The translations under genes and the position numbers were made by a program. From Gammaproteobacteria bacterium (lineage in GTDB: Bacteria > Pseudomonadota > Gammaproteobacteria > GCA-2400775): a DNA stretch of 64,000 bases. The DNA lies in the NCBI GenBank assembly GCA_015492075.1, contig WGFU01000019.1, positions 41,623-105,622 of the forward strand. Direction: 5' to 3'. Shown piece by piece: positions 44,536-54,638 of the stretch; position 1 is the stretch's first letter, and the number at the start of each line of letters is the position of its first letter. Below the pieces are notes generated by a model, which searched no databases, had not been told where the DNA came from, and worked only from the letters and a program-made list of their open reading frames with translations.

Positions 44536-44964
44536 TGTATTGTCTCAGCGGCACAACGCGCAGTGGTTTACTACTGCAAACATTGCGTTAACACCGATGG
44601 GAGGTGATCTCTTCCATTCACCTGCTCACTTTGGTGTAGACTTCCTGTCTTCGCGTTGTGCCTAAATTTTTATGTCTCGCTCTGTAACGGGTTAAGCGAA
44701 TAAAACCCTTGATGTTTGTTGGGTCGTCTTGGCGAAGCAGCGGCGCTTTTCTTGCCAACCGATTGTTATAGACTGGCAGTTTTAAGGGGCCAGGTGCGGT
44801 TAGTTGCTGCCTTTGACGAACTTTTTATTCTGCCAACCGGCCAAACAAACATTCATTAAAATCTGATGAGAGGGCATATCGCCCCGGAACTACTTACTCA
44901 GCGCGTAATATAACAACCTTTATCAGTTGCATCAACGTCATTAGTTACTGTTATTATTGAAAAA
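44536..44964 (-). promoter_or_regulatory. Long leader/promoter region between divergent rne and rluC
   Basis: This 429-base gap holds no gene. On the minus strand it should contain the rne promoter and a long 5' untranslated leader, as in E. coli, where leader hairpins let RNase E control its own mRNA. A -35-like TTGCAT followed 16 bases later by TGTTAT, just before rluC, is a possible rluC promoter. I could not fold the leader by eye. Confidence 0.5.
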
Positions 44965-45918
44965 ATGTCAAATTTAGAAGAAAAACGCACCAAGCTGGTG
45001 CGCTGGGTAACGGTTGAGGATGAATATGCGGGGCAGCGCATTGATAATTTTTTGCTCGCTCAGCTTAAAGGCGTCCCGCGTAGCCGCATCTATAGCATGA
45101 TGCGCAAGGGTGAGGTGCGGGTAAATAAAGGTCGTGTCAAGGCAAGTTATCGTATATTGACGGGCGACTGCATTCGGATTCCACCAGTTCGAGTTGCCGA
45201 GCGAACCGAACCAAACGTACCCATGCGCCTGATTAACGAGTTGGAGGCATCCGTTCTCTATGAGGATGAGCGGCTGCTTATTCTCAACAAACCCAGTGGT
45301 ATTGCCGTACACGGTGGCAGTGGCCTGAGTTGGGGTGTCATCGAGGCACTGCGCGCCAGCGCCACAAAACGACATTATCTTGAACTGGTGCATCGTCTTG
45401 ATCGTGATACCTCGGGCTGCTTAATGTTGGCGAAGCGGCGTAGCGCTTTACGCGCCTTGCATGAACAACTACGTGGCACATGCATTAAAAAACGTTATTT
45501 GGCCCTGGTGAAGGGGGACTGGCCTGTCGCAGATAAACGTATTACTTATCCCTTACGCAAGAATATGCTGAAATCCGGCGAACGCTTAGTCCGCGTCGCT
45601 GACGACGGTAAAGCAGCGATCACTCTGTTTGAGCCTCGCCAACGCTTTGTTAAAGCGACTTTGATGCAGGTCGATGTGATAACTGGGCGCACACATCAAA
45701 TTCGTGTTCACGCCGCACACCATGGTTTTCCTCTGGCGGGTGATAATAAATATGGTGACGCTGAATTTGATGCAGAGCTTAAACAGATGGGTTTGAAAAG
45801 ATTATTTTTGCATGCTTTTGAACTGCACTTGTTGCACCCGTTTACCAATGAAAAAATTCATATTCGCGCACCGTTGCCTGCACCACTTAAATTATTATTA
45901 AAACGACTTGAAAATTAA
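44965..45918 (+). CDS. rluC: 23S rRNA pseudouridine(955/2504/2580) synthase
   Basis: The 317-residue protein has an N-terminal S4 domain ('QRIDNFLLAQLKGVPRSRIY', near 28-47) and the RluA-family catalytic motif 'HRLDRDTSGCLMLAKRRSAL' with the nucleophile aspartate. 'GRTHQIRVHAAHHGFPLAGD' and the C-terminal 'LFLHAFELHLLHP' complete the fold. Position next to divergent rne identifies RluC among RluA relatives, as in E. coli and Pseudomonas. It modifies three uridines of 23S rRNA. The following HAD gene begins within two bases. Confidence 0.94.
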   Translation: MSNLEEKRTKLVRWVTVEDEYAGQRIDNFLLAQLKGVPRSRIYSMMRKGEVRVNKGRVKASYRILTGDCIRIPPVRVAERTEPNVPMRLINELEASVLYEDERLLILNKPSGIAVHGGSGLSWGVIEALRASATKRHYLELVHRLDRDTSGCLMLAKRRSALRALHEQLRGTCIKKRYLALVKGDWPVADKRITYPLRKNMLKSGERLVRVADDGKAAITLFEPRQRFVKATLMQVDVITGRTHQIRVHAAHHGFPLAGDNKYGDAEFDAELKQMGLKRLFLHAFELHLLHPFTNEKIHIRAPLPAPLKLLLKRLEN

Positions 45919-45919
45919 A

Positions 45920-46618
45920 ATGAATGCCGAGTACCGCCTTATTGTCTTTGACTGGGACGGCACGCTTATGGACTCGATTGCTCGTATTGTTACATCAATG
46001 CAACGCGCCTTTGTTGATACTGGTTTGCGTTCGCCAGCGAGTAAGGACGTAGAAGAAATCATCGGCCTCAGTCTCGGCAAGGCCATTAAGTTGTTGGCAC
46101 CCAATGATGACGAATCGATACTGGAAAATATCAGCGATCGTTATCGCCATCATTTTGTTGATGCCAGTGAAATACCCATGCCCATGTTTCCCTACGCGAT
46201 GCCGATGCTGGAATCACTTAAAGCGCAGGGGTATTTGCTCGGTGTGGCAACAGGTAAAGCACGGCGCGGTCTCGATCGCGTTTTTGGCGATATCGATTGT
46301 CATCATTTGTTCGATGCAACGCGCTGTGCTGACGAAACTGAATCAAAACCGCATCCAAAGATGTTGAACGAGCTGATGCAAGAACTTAATGTTCCTGCTG
46401 AGCAAACCTTAATGGTCGGCGATACCGAATTTGATATGGTGATGGCGAGCAACGCCGGGGTTGACGCCGTTGGCGTCAGCTATGGCGTACATACACGCGA
46501 ACGACTTTTAGAGAACCAAGCCGTAGAGTGTGTTGACTCGATAGAGCAGCTTCATAACTGGTTTGATAAGCTTTCAACCCAAGCTTTTGCTAACACTAAC
46601 TCAAGGTGTAAATTATGA
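45920..46618 (+). CDS. HAD-superfamily phosphatase (Gph-like)
   Basis: The 232-residue protein has the HAD nucleophile motif 'VFDWDGTLMDSIARI' (Asp residues near 12 and 14), motif II in 'GVATGKARRGL', the motif III lysine in 'SKPHPKML', and motif IV 'MVGDTEFDMVMASNAG'. It belongs with phosphoglycolate-phosphatase-like HAD-IA enzymes that remove phosphate from small metabolites. The ATG at 45920 is preferred to a TTG twelve bases earlier inside rluC. It overlaps the S49 peptidase gene by four bases (ATGA). The rluC-HAD-S49 order matches Pseudomonas. Confidence 0.9.
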   Translation: MNAEYRLIVFDWDGTLMDSIARIVTSMQRAFVDTGLRSPASKDVEEIIGLSLGKAIKLLAPNDDESILENISDRYRHHFVDASEIPMPMFPYAMPMLESLKAQGYLLGVATGKARRGLDRVFGDIDCHHLFDATRCADETESKPHPKMLNELMQELNVPAEQTLMVGDTEFDMVMASNAGVDAVGVSYGVHTRERLLENQAVECVDSIEQLHNWFDKLSTQAFANTNSRCKL

Positions 46619-47619
46619 CAGACAACCGTGACAGCTGGATTGGCTCTGCTGAGCCGACAACGCAGCCCAGCCCTGGCAATACACAACCCGGATGGGAGCG
46701 TGACGTGCTTGAAAAAGTGGCACTGGCGGGTATTCAAGAGCAGCGCCGCGGTCGACGTTGGAGCATCTTTTTTAAGATATTGATGTTTGCTTATTTGTTT
46801 ATATTGCTGTGGATGGTGCTAGGCAAGAATAATGGTGGTGTCGATACCGACCTTATTTCGACGGGCAAACACGCAGCGTTGATCGAAATCAACGGTGTTA
46901 TCAGTGCTGGCACCGAGGCAAACGCCGACACTGTTGTAACGGGTTTGCGCAAAGCATTTAAAAACAAGCAGACTGCCGGTGTGATTTTGCGCATTAACAG
47001 CCCTGGTGGCAGCCCGGTGCAGGCTGGCTATATTGCCGACGAAATCAATCGCTTGCGTGCTCTTCATCCTGATATTCCGGTTTATGCAGTGCTGTCGGAT
47101 ATCTGTGCTTCGGGTGGTTATTATATCGCTGCTAATGCCGACGAAATCTACGCTGATAAAGCAACACTGGTGGGTTCAATTGGCGTCATTATGAACGGCT
47201 TTGGCTTTGTCCAAGCCATGGAAGATCTCGGTGTGGAACGGCGCTTGCTCACAGCGGGTGAGAACAAGGGCTTCCTTGATCCATTTTCGCCTTTGAAGCA
47301 AGACGAAGTCGAGCATGTACGCACCTTGCTTGCTACCATGCATAAGCAATTTGTCAGCGTCGTCAAGCAAGGCCGTGGCGATCGCTTGAAAGATGATCCA
47401 AAATTATTTAGCGGTTTACTCTGGACCGGTGAGCAGAGTATTGAACTGGGCTTGGTCGATGGTCTTGGCAGTAGCAGCTATGTTGCCCGCGAGATATTAG
47501 ACGTCGACAAAGTCATCGATTTTACCCAGCAAGATCCGTATCTTGAGAAACTATTTGGTCGCTTAGGCACCAGTATTGGTAATACTCTGGTTTCAGCCTT
47601 TGCGCCAAAATTGCAATAG
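46615..47619 (+). CDS. S49 family peptidase (SppA/SohB-like)
   Basis: The 334-residue protein has a cytoplasmic start, one membrane anchor (about 48-66, 'IFFKILMFAYLFILLWMVLG') and an S49 protease domain. The catalytic serine is in 'VLSDICASGGYYIAANAD' and the lysine in 'LTAGENKGFLDPFSP', which are the SppA pair. Such enzymes cut residual signal peptides or other membrane-bound segments on the periplasmic side. At this size it is the short single-domain form. It is convergent with yceF, with only three bases between the stops. Confidence 0.9.
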   Translation: MTDNRDSWIGSAEPTTQPSPGNTQPGWERDVLEKVALAGIQEQRRGRRWSIFFKILMFAYLFILLWMVLGKNNGGVDTDLISTGKHAALIEINGVISAGTEANADTVVTGLRKAFKNKQTAGVILRINSPGGSPVQAGYIADEINRLRALHPDIPVYAVLSDICASGGYYIAANADEIYADKATLVGSIGVIMNGFGFVQAMEDLGVERRLLTAGENKGFLDPFSPLKQDEVEHVRTLLATMHKQFVSVVKQGRGDRLKDDPKLFSGLLWTGEQSIELGLVDGLGSSSYVAREILDVDKVIDFTQQDPYLEKLFGRLGTSIGNTLVSAFAPKLQ

Positions 47620-47622
47620 AAG

Positions 47623-48207
47623 CTAGATAAGTCGGACGCCTTCTTGTTCGAGAAACTGGCTTAGCCGAATGAGCGGCAGGCCAATTAGCGCAGTGGGGTC
47701 TTGCGACTGAACGCTTTCCAGCAAAATACTACCAAGCCCCTCAGATTTGAAGGCGCCAGCGCAGTCATAGGGCTGTTCTGCGCTTAGATAGGCCTCAATG
47801 GTTACATCAGACAAGGGTCTGAAGCGCACAGTGACTGATTCTACAGACTGCTGGCTGTGACCAGTAACGGCGTTCAGAAGGCATATCGAGGTGTGGAACA
47901 AGACTATTTTGCCCGACAATTGGCGTAACTGGTGAACCGCTGCAGTGTGTTTGCCCGGCTTGCCGAGCAATGTGCCATTGGCCTCAAGCACTTGGTCTGA
48001 GCCGATAATCAGGGCATCTTGGCGTGTTTCAGCCACTGTTTTGGCCTTAAGCAAAGCCAATCTGGCGGCTAAATCTATGGCTAATTCGCCTTCCAGCGCG
48101 CTTTCGTCGCAATTGGGCGCGACCCAGTCAAAAGGCTGACGCAGCCGTGACAGCAATTGACGTCGATATGGCGATGATGAGGCGAGTACCAAAGGAATAT
48201 TGTTCAT
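47623..48207 (-). CDS. yceF: Maf-like 7-methyl-GTP pyrophosphatase
   Basis: The 194-residue protein has the Maf signature 'LVLASSSPYRRQLLSRLRQP' at its start, 'CDESAL' and 'ALIIGSDQVLEANGTLLGKP', and ends with 'DPTALIGLPLIRLSQFLEQ'. The C-D-E-S and R-A-x-E equivalents fit the YceF branch, which hydrolyses m7GTP to clear modified nucleotides. The ATG at 48207 gives the family start; an upstream ATG at 48246 adds 13 unrelated residues. It is divergent from yceD, and its location with yceD/rpmF matches E. coli. Confidence 0.9.
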   Translation of the reverse strand: MNNIPLVLASSSPYRRQLLSRLRQPFDWVAPNCDESALEGELAIDLAARLALLKAKTVAETRQDALIIGSDQVLEANGTLLGKPGKHTAAVHQLRQLSGKIVLFHTSICLLNAVTGHSQQSVESVTVRFRPLSDVTIEAYLSAEQPYDCAGAFKSEGLGSILLESVQSQDPTALIGLPLIRLSQFLEQEGVRLI

Positions 48208-48285
48208 GGAAGAACCGTCTTGAGGATATCCGTGATAAAATGACATTTTGACACGAAACGCATTGTTTTATAAGATAAAACATTT

Positions 48286-48813
48286 ATGCCAGCAGCCTTT
48301 GAAGTCGATGTGGATCCGTATCTGCAAGCGCGACGCGCGCGGCACATGCGGGGTAGCATTGCATTAGTAAAACTGAAACGACTTGTCGCGGCCTTGAACC
48401 CTGAGGGCGCGTCGTACCAAAATGACACTGATGTTGATATCGATGTTCAGTTTAGTCGTGGCGCGGGCGGACGTGTTCAGTTTCAATTAGTGGCTAGAGC
48501 AACACTGCTTGCTCAGTGTCAACGCTGTTTGGGCGAAGTATCTTATACGCTCGATGTTCAACGCCAGATGATGGTAGTTAGTGATGAAGCAGATGTGGTG
48601 ACAATACCCGCCGAGTTTGAGCCGGTGTTGATGCAAGACGAGAAACTCTCGTTACTACCGGTCATAGAAGATGAATTATTGCTATCGTTACCAATAGTGG
48701 TTAAACATAGCCATTGCACAACAGCGATGACCAAGCAAGCCAGTAACGAGGCGGAGTTTGAAGAACGTGTAAACCCGTTTTCTGTCCTGGGACAGATGAA
48801 GGGCAAAGACTGA
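48286..48813 (+). CDS. yceD: DUF177 family protein YceD (23S rRNA accumulation protein)
   Basis: The 175-residue protein has the DUF177 features: 'VQFQLVARATLLAQCQRCLG' with the C-x-x-C pair, 'VLMQDEKLSLLPVIEDELLLSLPIV' and a C-terminal 'NPFSVLGQMKG'. The histidine-cysteine motif near 'KHSHC' replaces the usual H-x-x-C. YceD is needed for proper 23S rRNA levels and is found directly before rpmF in many bacteria. Its gene starts 78 bases from divergent yceF. Confidence 0.88.
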   Translation: MPAAFEVDVDPYLQARRARHMRGSIALVKLKRLVAALNPEGASYQNDTDVDIDVQFSRGAGGRVQFQLVARATLLAQCQRCLGEVSYTLDVQRQMMVVSDEADVVTIPAEFEPVLMQDEKLSLLPVIEDELLLSLPIVVKHSHCTTAMTKQASNEAEFEERVNPFSVLGQMKGKD

Positions 48814-48853
48814 TTTGTTTGTTTTTAGATAGAGTTTTTTAGGAGAGAAAACA

Positions 48854-49033
48854 ATGGCCGTACAAAAGAGTAAAGTGACCCCTTCAAGACGTGGTATGCG
48901 TCGTTCGCACGATTCATTAACCACTGCGGCGGTGTCCATTGAGCCAACGACGGGTGAAACACACCGTCGTCACCACATCAGCGCAAGTGGCTACTATCGC
49001 GGTAAAAAAGTTATTGACGTTGCGGGCGAATAG
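48854..49033 (+). CDS. rpmF: 50S ribosomal protein L32
   Basis: The 59-residue protein begins [20 protein letters not shown] and continues '[20 protein letters not shown]', the well-known L32 sequence. It is of the zinc-free type: the cysteines of the zinc-binding form are absent, as in E. coli L32. A strong AGGAG precedes the ATG by eight bases. It lies 40 bases after yceD and 42 bases before plsX, the conserved yceD-rpmF-plsX-fab arrangement that links ribosome and lipid synthesis. Confidence 0.96.
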   Translation: MAVQKSKVTPSRRGMRRSHDSLTTAAVSIEPTTGETHRRHHISASGYYRGKKVIDVAGE

Positions 49034-49075
49034 CAAGCGCTCAAACGACTCTTTCAGTAGAATAGCGATAGCTGA

Positions 49076-50095
49076 GTGAGCACAATCGCACTTGACGCCA
49101 TGGGCGGTGACCATGGCGTTGCCACTACTGTGACAGCAGCTTGTCAGCTGCTCAAAGAAACCTCCAAGGTAAAAATCATTCTCGTTGGCCAGCAAGATGT
49201 CATCGTTGATGCTCTGCGCCAGCAGCAAATGAGCGTTGGCGGACGGCTGTCAGTTCAACACGCGTCTCAAATTGTAGGAATGGCTGAATCACCGGCACTT
49301 GCCTTACGCGGGAAAAAAGATTCCTCCATGCGTATTGCTATCAACCTGGTCAAAGAAGGCGTTGCCGATGCCTGCGTCAGTGCCGGAAATACAGGCGCAT
49401 TGATGGCTACAGCACGTTATGTCTTGAAAACCCTACCTGGTATAGACAGGCCAGCGATTTGCACAACCCTGCCTACCATGGATACCCATACTCACATGCT
49501 GGACCTGGGCGCCAACGTGGATACCAGCGCCGAGCACCTCTTTCAGTTCGCAGTCATGGGCTCTGTATTGGTCGCCGCAGTGGATGAGATTGCTTCACCA
49601 ACCGTTGGTTTGCTAAACATTGGTGAAGAAGCCATAAAAGGCAATGAGCAAGTGAAGCAGGCTGCGAAATTACTGCAAAGCAGTCATTTGAATTATTATG
49701 GTTTTGTCGAAGGTGACGATATCTACCAAGGCAAAGTTAATGTAGTGGTATGTGATGGTTTCGCCGGCAACGTTGCGTTAAAAAGTAGCGAAGGGGTGGC
49801 AAAAATGATTAGCCACTTTCTTAAAAAATCCTTTAACAAAAATATTTTGACACGTATCGCTGCCTTGTTTGCCAGCAGTGTTCTTAAACAGTTTCGTGAC
49901 CGTATGGATCCACGCCGATATAATGGCGCCAGCCTATTGGGCTTGCGAGGTATCGTTATTAAAAGTCATGGTAGTGCTGACGCCTTTGCCTTTAAGCATG
50001 CGATACGAGAAGCGATGATTGAAGTAGAAAAAAATGTGTCTGAAAAGTTGGCTACAGAGTTGGAAAGTATTTTAATTGAGCGGCGCACTGGATGA
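49076..50095 (+). CDS. plsX: Phosphate acyltransferase
   Basis: PlsX converts acyl-ACP to acyl-phosphate for phospholipid synthesis. The 339-residue protein begins '[13 protein letters not shown]', the PlsX hallmark, and has '[18 protein letters not shown]', '[14 protein letters not shown]', '[13 protein letters not shown]' and '[17 protein letters not shown]'. It starts with GTG at 49076 with a poor ribosome site. Its TGA overlaps the ATG of fabH by four bases, so the two are translationally coupled. Confidence 0.95.
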   Translation: MSTIALDAMGGDHGVATTVTAACQLLKETSKVKIILVGQQDVIVDALRQQQMSVGGRLSVQHASQIVGMAESPALALRGKKDSSMRIAINLVKEGVADACVSAGNTGALMATARYVLKTLPGIDRPAICTTLPTMDTHTHMLDLGANVDTSAEHLFQFAVMGSVLVAAVDEIASPTVGLLNIGEEAIKGNEQVKQAAKLLQSSHLNYYGFVEGDDIYQGKVNVVVCDGFAGNVALKSSEGVAKMISHFLKKSFNKNILTRIAALFASSVLKQFRDRMDPRRYNGASLLGLRGIVIKSHGSADAFAFKHAIREAMIEVEKNVSEKLATELESILIERRTG

Positions 50096-51060
50096 TTTAC
50101 TCACGCATTACGGGCACGGGTAGTTTTTTGCCGGAAAAAGTCTATACCAATGCCGATCTGGAACGTATGGTGGATACGACTGATGAATGGATTACCGAGC
50201 GTACCGGCATTAGAAAACGTCATATTGCCGGTGAAGGTGAAACCACATGTGACCTGGCAGAGAAGGCCTCACGTGCTGCCATCGAAGCAGCGGGATTGAA
50301 AGCAGATGACATTGATTTTATCGTTTTCGCTACCACCACCCCTGACCAGGTATTTCCAAGTACGGCTTGCCTGTTGCAGAAACGTCTAGGTATTCATGGC
50401 CCCGCTGCGTTTGATATACAAGCGGTGTGCTCTGGCTTTGTTTACGCGATTTCGATCGCCGACAAATTTGTTAAAACCGGTGCGGCGAAAAATGCATTGG
50501 TGGTCGGTGCCGAGACCTTATCGCGCATCGTCGATTGGACTGACAAAACAACCTGCGTATTATTCGGTGATGGAGCCGGCGCCGTGGTGCTCAGCGCCAG
50601 TGATCAGCCCGGAATTATATCCACTCATTTACATGCTGATGGTCAGTATGAGCCTTTACTCACTGTGCCCAAGGGCATATCGACTGATTACGAAGCAGTC
50701 AGGCAAAGCGAAGCCTATATCCAAATGCAGGGACGTGAAGTGTTCAAAGTGGCTGTCAATACACTGGGGCGTATGGTCGATGAAACCTTGGAAGCCGCCG
50801 GTATGACACAAGCAGATATCGATTGGTTGGTTCCACACCAAGCCAATATCCGTATCATCAATGCCATAGGTAAAAAATTAAGCCTGCCTAGCGAACGCGT
50901 TGTGGTCACGGTGCAAGATCACGGCAACACCTCTGCCGCCTCGGTACCGCTGGCCCTTGATACTGCCGTGCGTGATGGCCGCATCCAACGCGGACATACC
51001 CTTTTCCTTGAAGCCTTTGGTGGTGGCTTCACCTGGGGTTCAACCTTGCTCACTTACTAA
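50092..51060 (+). CDS. fabH: 3-oxoacyl-ACP synthase III
   Basis: FabH starts fatty acid synthesis by joining acetyl-CoA with malonyl-ACP. The 322-residue enzyme has the catalytic Cys113 (AVCSGFVYA), His in '[11 protein letters not shown]' and Asn in '[14 protein letters not shown]', the complete C-H-N triad of KAS III. The N-terminal '[13 protein letters not shown]' and '[11 protein letters not shown]' are typical. Length is standard. It is followed 20 bases later by fabD. Confidence 0.95.
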   Translation: MIYSRITGTGSFLPEKVYTNADLERMVDTTDEWITERTGIRKRHIAGEGETTCDLAEKASRAAIEAAGLKADDIDFIVFATTTPDQVFPSTACLLQKRLGIHGPAAFDIQAVCSGFVYAISIADKFVKTGAAKNALVVGAETLSRIVDWTDKTTCVLFGDGAGAVVLSASDQPGIISTHLHADGQYEPLLTVPKGISTDYEAVRQSEAYIQMQGREVFKVAVNTLGRMVDETLEAAGMTQADIDWLVPHQANIRIINAIGKKLSLPSERVVVTVQDHGNTSAASVPLALDTAVRDGRIQRGHTLFLEAFGGGFTWGSTLLTY

Positions 51061-51080
51061 TTTAGAAGAATCGTCTAGCT

Positions 51081-52001
51081 ATGCCATATTCATTTGTTTT
51101 CCCTGGTCAGGGCTCCCAGTCCGTTGCTATGTTGGCTGAGCTTAACGAGCAAGAAGCGCTGGTTGCTACCACGTTTGACGAGGCATCGTCATTATTGGGT
51201 TATGATCTGTGGCAGCTTGTTAAAAACGGCCCGGCAGAGGAACTCAACCGCACTGAAGTGACGCAGCCAGCAATATTGGTGGCCTCTGTGGCCTGTTACC
51301 GAGTATGGATGGATAAAGGTTTTGCCGCGCCGCGAGCCATGAGTGGACACAGCTTGGGAGAATATTCGGCACTGGTCTGCGCTAATGCCTTGTCGTTTAA
51401 GGACGCTGTGACACTGGTGCGTGATAGAGGACGCTTTATGCAAGAAGCCGTCGCCACGTGTGAAGGTGCTATGGCAGCCATTCTGGGTCTGGACGACGAT
51501 ATCGTTAACGATGTGTGTCATACCGCTGCCGAAGGCGAAATATTGTCTGCCGCAAACTTTAATTCACCGGGGCAGGTCGTTGTTGCCGGTACCGTCAACG
51601 CGGTGAACCGAGCCACTGACATGGCCAAAGCGCGCGGCGCCAAGCGCGCCATCGTATTGCCAGTGAGCGTGCCTTCGCATTGCCTGCTTATGCAGCCGGC
51701 CGCCGCGCAGCTAGCCGAAGCACTAAAAAAGATTGAGATCACTGCGCCAAGTATCCCGGTTATACATAATGTTGATGCGCAAGCGCATTCCGAGCCTGGT
51801 GCCATTCGTCAGGCTCTGACCGAACAGTTGTACGCTCCGGTGCGCTGGGTCGATTGTGTAAACCGGATTAAAACCTATGCCGCAGATGAAATTATTGAAT
51901 GTGGCCCGGGCAAGGTACTGACGGGCCTGATCAAACGCATAGATCGTTCATTAGCCACGCGCAACCTTAATGCGACGACGGATTTCGTGGCTACGGCTTA
52001 A
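51081..52001 (+). CDS. fabD: Malonyl-CoA:ACP transacylase
   Basis: FabD loads malonyl groups on ACP. The 306-residue protein begins 'SFVFPGQGSQSVAML', with the conserved Gln in GQGSQ, has the nucleophile Ser in GHSLGEYSAL, the active-site Arg region 'LVRDRGRFMQEAV' and the His in 'VPSHCLLMQPAA'. 'ECGPGKVLTGLIKRI' near the end also fits the family. All expected catalytic residues are present. fabG follows after 24 bases. Confidence 0.95.
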   Translation: MPYSFVFPGQGSQSVAMLAELNEQEALVATTFDEASSLLGYDLWQLVKNGPAEELNRTEVTQPAILVASVACYRVWMDKGFAAPRAMSGHSLGEYSALVCANALSFKDAVTLVRDRGRFMQEAVATCEGAMAAILGLDDDIVNDVCHTAAEGEILSAANFNSPGQVVVAGTVNAVNRATDMAKARGAKRAIVLPVSVPSHCLLMQPAAAQLAEALKKIEITAPSIPVIHNVDAQAHSEPGAIRQALTEQLYAPVRWVDCVNRIKTYAADEIIECGPGKVLTGLIKRIDRSLATRNLNATTDFVATA

Positions 52002-52025
52002 ACAATTAGAGATAGAGACACTGCA

Positions 52026-52769
52026 ATGAATATGGAAAATGAAGTAGCGCTGGTAACGGGCGCCAGTCGTGGTCTGGGCAAGTCGATATTGCAGACCCTG
52101 GCAGATCAAGGTGCCACCGTGATTGGTACGGCAACCTCGGATGCGGGCGCGCAAAAAATCAGCGATACGCTTGCCAAAGCGGGTAAAACCGGTACCGGTG
52201 TGCGCCTTGATGTCTGCGACCAGGCTTCTGTCGAGCAAATGATGGCAACGATTACAGCAAAATTTTCCGCGCCGAGTATATTGGTAAATAACGCTGGTAT
52301 TACACGCGACAATTTGTTTTTGCGTATGAAAGAAGACGAATGGTTCGATGTCATAGACACCAACCTCAACTCTTTATACCGCTTGTGCAAGGCCTGTATC
52401 CGGCCAATGACCAAGGCTCGTAAAGGACGCATTATTAATATTGCCTCAGTTGTTGGCTTAACCGGCAATGCCGGTCAGACCAATTACGCCGCCGCCAAGG
52501 CCGGCATGGGTGGTTTTACCCGCTCGCTGGCGCGCGAAGTGGGCTCGCGCAATATCACAGTGAATTGTGTGGCGCCAGGCTTTATCGAAACCGATATGAC
52601 CGAAGTACTGAGTGATGAGCAAAAACAAGGTCTAAGACAGCAGATCGCGGCAGGACGTTTGGGGCAGCCGCAAGACATCGCCGCTGCGGTCTGTTTTTTG
52701 GCATCGGATGGCGCCAGCTACATTACGGGTGAAACACTGAATGTCAATGGTGGTATGCATATGGCTTAA
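52026..52769 (+). CDS. fabG: 3-oxoacyl-ACP reductase
   Basis: FabG reduces 3-ketoacyl-ACP with NADPH. The 247-residue short-chain dehydrogenase has the cofactor loop TGASRGLG, 'NNAGITRDNLFLRMKEDEW', catalytic Ser in 'IINIASVVGLTGNAGQ' and Tyr-x-x-x-Lys in NYAAAKAG. 'CVAPGFIETDMTE' and 'GETLNVNGGMHM' complete the typical pattern. The start has a second ATG two codons in. Between it and acpP lie 171 bases with a separate promoter. Confidence 0.95.
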   Translation: MNMENEVALVTGASRGLGKSILQTLADQGATVIGTATSDAGAQKISDTLAKAGKTGTGVRLDVCDQASVEQMMATITAKFSAPSILVNNAGITRDNLFLRMKEDEWFDVIDTNLNSLYRLCKACIRPMTKARKGRIINIASVVGLTGNAGQTNYAAAKAGMGGFTRSLAREVGSRNITVNCVAPGFIETDMTEVLSDEQKQGLRQQIAAGRLGQPQDIAAAVCFLASDGASYITGETLNVNGGMHMA

Positions 52770-52868
52770 GGACTCGGGCTTATCTATAAATAACCATAGA
52801 TATATTTTGTAACATATTGATATTCATATATTGTATTGCGCATAACGAAAAGTAATTGTGATCTGTGG

Positions 52869-52896
52869 TTGCAACTTTTCTGGGTGACGATACAAT
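52869..52896 (+). promoter_or_regulatory. Sigma-70 promoter for acpP
   Basis: TTGCAA (52869-52874) and TACAAT (52891-52896) are separated by 16 bases, and lie 45 bases before the acpP start. A dedicated strong promoter here would explain the very high level of ACP in the cell, as known for E. coli acpP. Confidence 0.6.
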
Positions 52897-52940
52897 AGGC
52901 GCGCGGCTAGATCCGCATACTCTAGGAGGATTCCAAGGCA

Positions 52941-53174
52941 ATGAGCGTTGAAGAACAGGTCAAGAAGATTGTTGTTGAGCAACTTGGTGTAAAAGAAGAA
53001 GAAGTGAATGCTTCCTCTTCGTTCGTCGATGACCTCGGTGCAGACTCTCTTGACACCGTAGAGTTGGTAATGGCTCTTGAAGAAGAGTTTGAATGCGAGA
53101 TTCCCGACGAGGAAGCGGAGAAAATCACTACCGTTCAGCAAGCTATTGACTACATCAATAGTCAATCTGCCTAA
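52941..53174 (+). CDS. acpP: Acyl carrier protein
   Basis: ACP carries growing acyl chains. The 77-residue acidic protein has the phosphopantetheine site Ser36 in '[20 protein letters not shown]' and the standard four-helix sequence '[17 protein letters not shown]'. AGGAGG lies nine or more bases upstream of ATG, giving a strong initiation signal. Codon choice is strongly biased, as for highly expressed genes. It sits between fabG and fabF in the standard order. Confidence 0.97.
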   Translation: MSVEEQVKKIVVEQLGVKEEEVNASSSFVDDLGADSLDTVELVMALEEEFECEIPDEEAEKITTVQQAIDYINSQSA

Positions 53175-53270
53175 GTGGGATAATACATAGCGTAGTCGCA
53201 ACTTGGTTTCAGGTAGTGGCTATGCTTATTTATTTCAGCGCACAGAACACACCAAACCATATAATTATCG

Positions 53271-54521
53271 ATGGCTGATACAGATAGACGACGCGTTGTA
53301 GTTACCGGCATGGGCATGATTAGCCCAGTTGGGCTTAATGTTGCCGACAGCTGGAAGAACGTTCTGGCGGGTCAGAGCGGCATCGATACCATTACGTCTT
53401 TCGATACCTCGAATTTTGCGGCCAGAATCGGCGGTTCCATCAAAAATTTTGATGTCACCGAATACATATCGAGCAAAGATGCCAGAAAAATGGATTTATT
53501 TATTCATTACGGCATGGCGGCAGGTATTCAGGCTATTGAAGATTCGGGTTTGGAAGTGACCGAGGCTAATGCACCGCGTATCGGAGTCGCTATCGGCTCC
53601 GGTATTGGTGGCTTACCTGGGATCGAAAGCGGTTATGATGGCTTCTTGAAGGGCGGGCCGCGTAAAATTTCGCCATTTTTTGTCCCCAGTACGATCATTA
53701 ATATGATCTCAGGCCATTTGTCCATCAAGTACGGCTTTAAAGGCCCCAATATTGCTGTTGTCAGTGCCTGCACGACAGGGACACACAATATTGGTGAAGC
53801 CGCTCGTTTCATTCGCTATGGCGATGCCGATGTTATGGTTGCCGGTGGTGCTGAAATGGCGACATCACCCTGTGGTCTGGGAGGTTTTGCCTCGGCGCGC
53901 GCCTTATCTACCCGTAACGATGATCCGTCAGGTGCCAGTCGCCCCTGGGATAAAGATCGTGATGGCTTTGTTTTAGGTGATGGTGCCGGTGTCATGGTGC
54001 TTGAGTCATACGAACACGCAAAAGCACGCGGCGCTAATATCTACGCTGAAGTGATAGGCTACGGGCTCAACGCTGATGCCTATCATATGACGCAACCCTC
54101 ACCAGGTGGCGAAGGCGCAAGCAGGTGCATGGATTTGGCGATTGCCGACGCCGCTATCAACGCTGAAGAGGTCGACTATATCAACGCCCATGGCACATCA
54201 ACGCCAGCCGGCGACAAGGCTGAAACCCAAGCAATCAAACGCAGCTTTGGAGATCATGCTAAATCGCTTGCCATCAGCTCCACCAAGTCTATGACGGGGC
54301 ACTTGCTCGGTGCCACAGGCGGTGTCGAAGCCATTTTCTCGGTGCTGTCTATCCGTGACCAGATTGCTCCACCAACGATTAATCTCGAAACACCCGACCC
54401 GGATTGCGATCTCGATTATGTGCCGCATACTGCGCGTGAGATGAAAATAGATATTGCGCTGTCTAACTCTTTTGGTTTTGGCGGCACCAACGCGACACTC
54501 ATCATGAGTCGTGTATCATAA
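53271..54521 (+). CDS. fabF: 3-oxoacyl-ACP synthase II
   Basis: FabF elongates acyl-ACP and helps temperature control of membrane fluidity. The 416-residue protein has the catalytic Cys in '[16 protein letters not shown]', the two histidines in '[15 protein letters not shown]' and '[20 protein letters not shown]', which form the C-H-H triad of KAS I/II. '[14 protein letters not shown]' ends the protein. Length is as expected. pabB begins very soon after its stop. Confidence 0.95.
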   Translation: MADTDRRRVVVTGMGMISPVGLNVADSWKNVLAGQSGIDTITSFDTSNFAARIGGSIKNFDVTEYISSKDARKMDLFIHYGMAAGIQAIEDSGLEVTEANAPRIGVAIGSGIGGLPGIESGYDGFLKGGPRKISPFFVPSTIINMISGHLSIKYGFKGPNIAVVSACTTGTHNIGEAARFIRYGDADVMVAGGAEMATSPCGLGGFASARALSTRNDDPSGASRPWDKDRDGFVLGDGAGVMVLESYEHAKARGANIYAEVIGYGLNADAYHMTQPSPGGEGASRCMDLAIADAAINAEEVDYINAHGTSTPAGDKAETQAIKRSFGDHAKSLAISSTKSMTGHLLGATGGVEAIFSVLSIRDQIAPPTINLETPDPDCDLDYVPHTAREMKIDIALSNSFGFGGTNATLIMSRVS

Positions 54522-54638
54522 ACCGCAGTCTGACCAAAAATTAGTAAGCCTACGACCAACACTCCTTTTATTCGTCGTCTGGATCGTTATGACGACCTGC
54601 TAGCGCTTCACCAGCATCAACCAGAGAAGTATCCGTTT

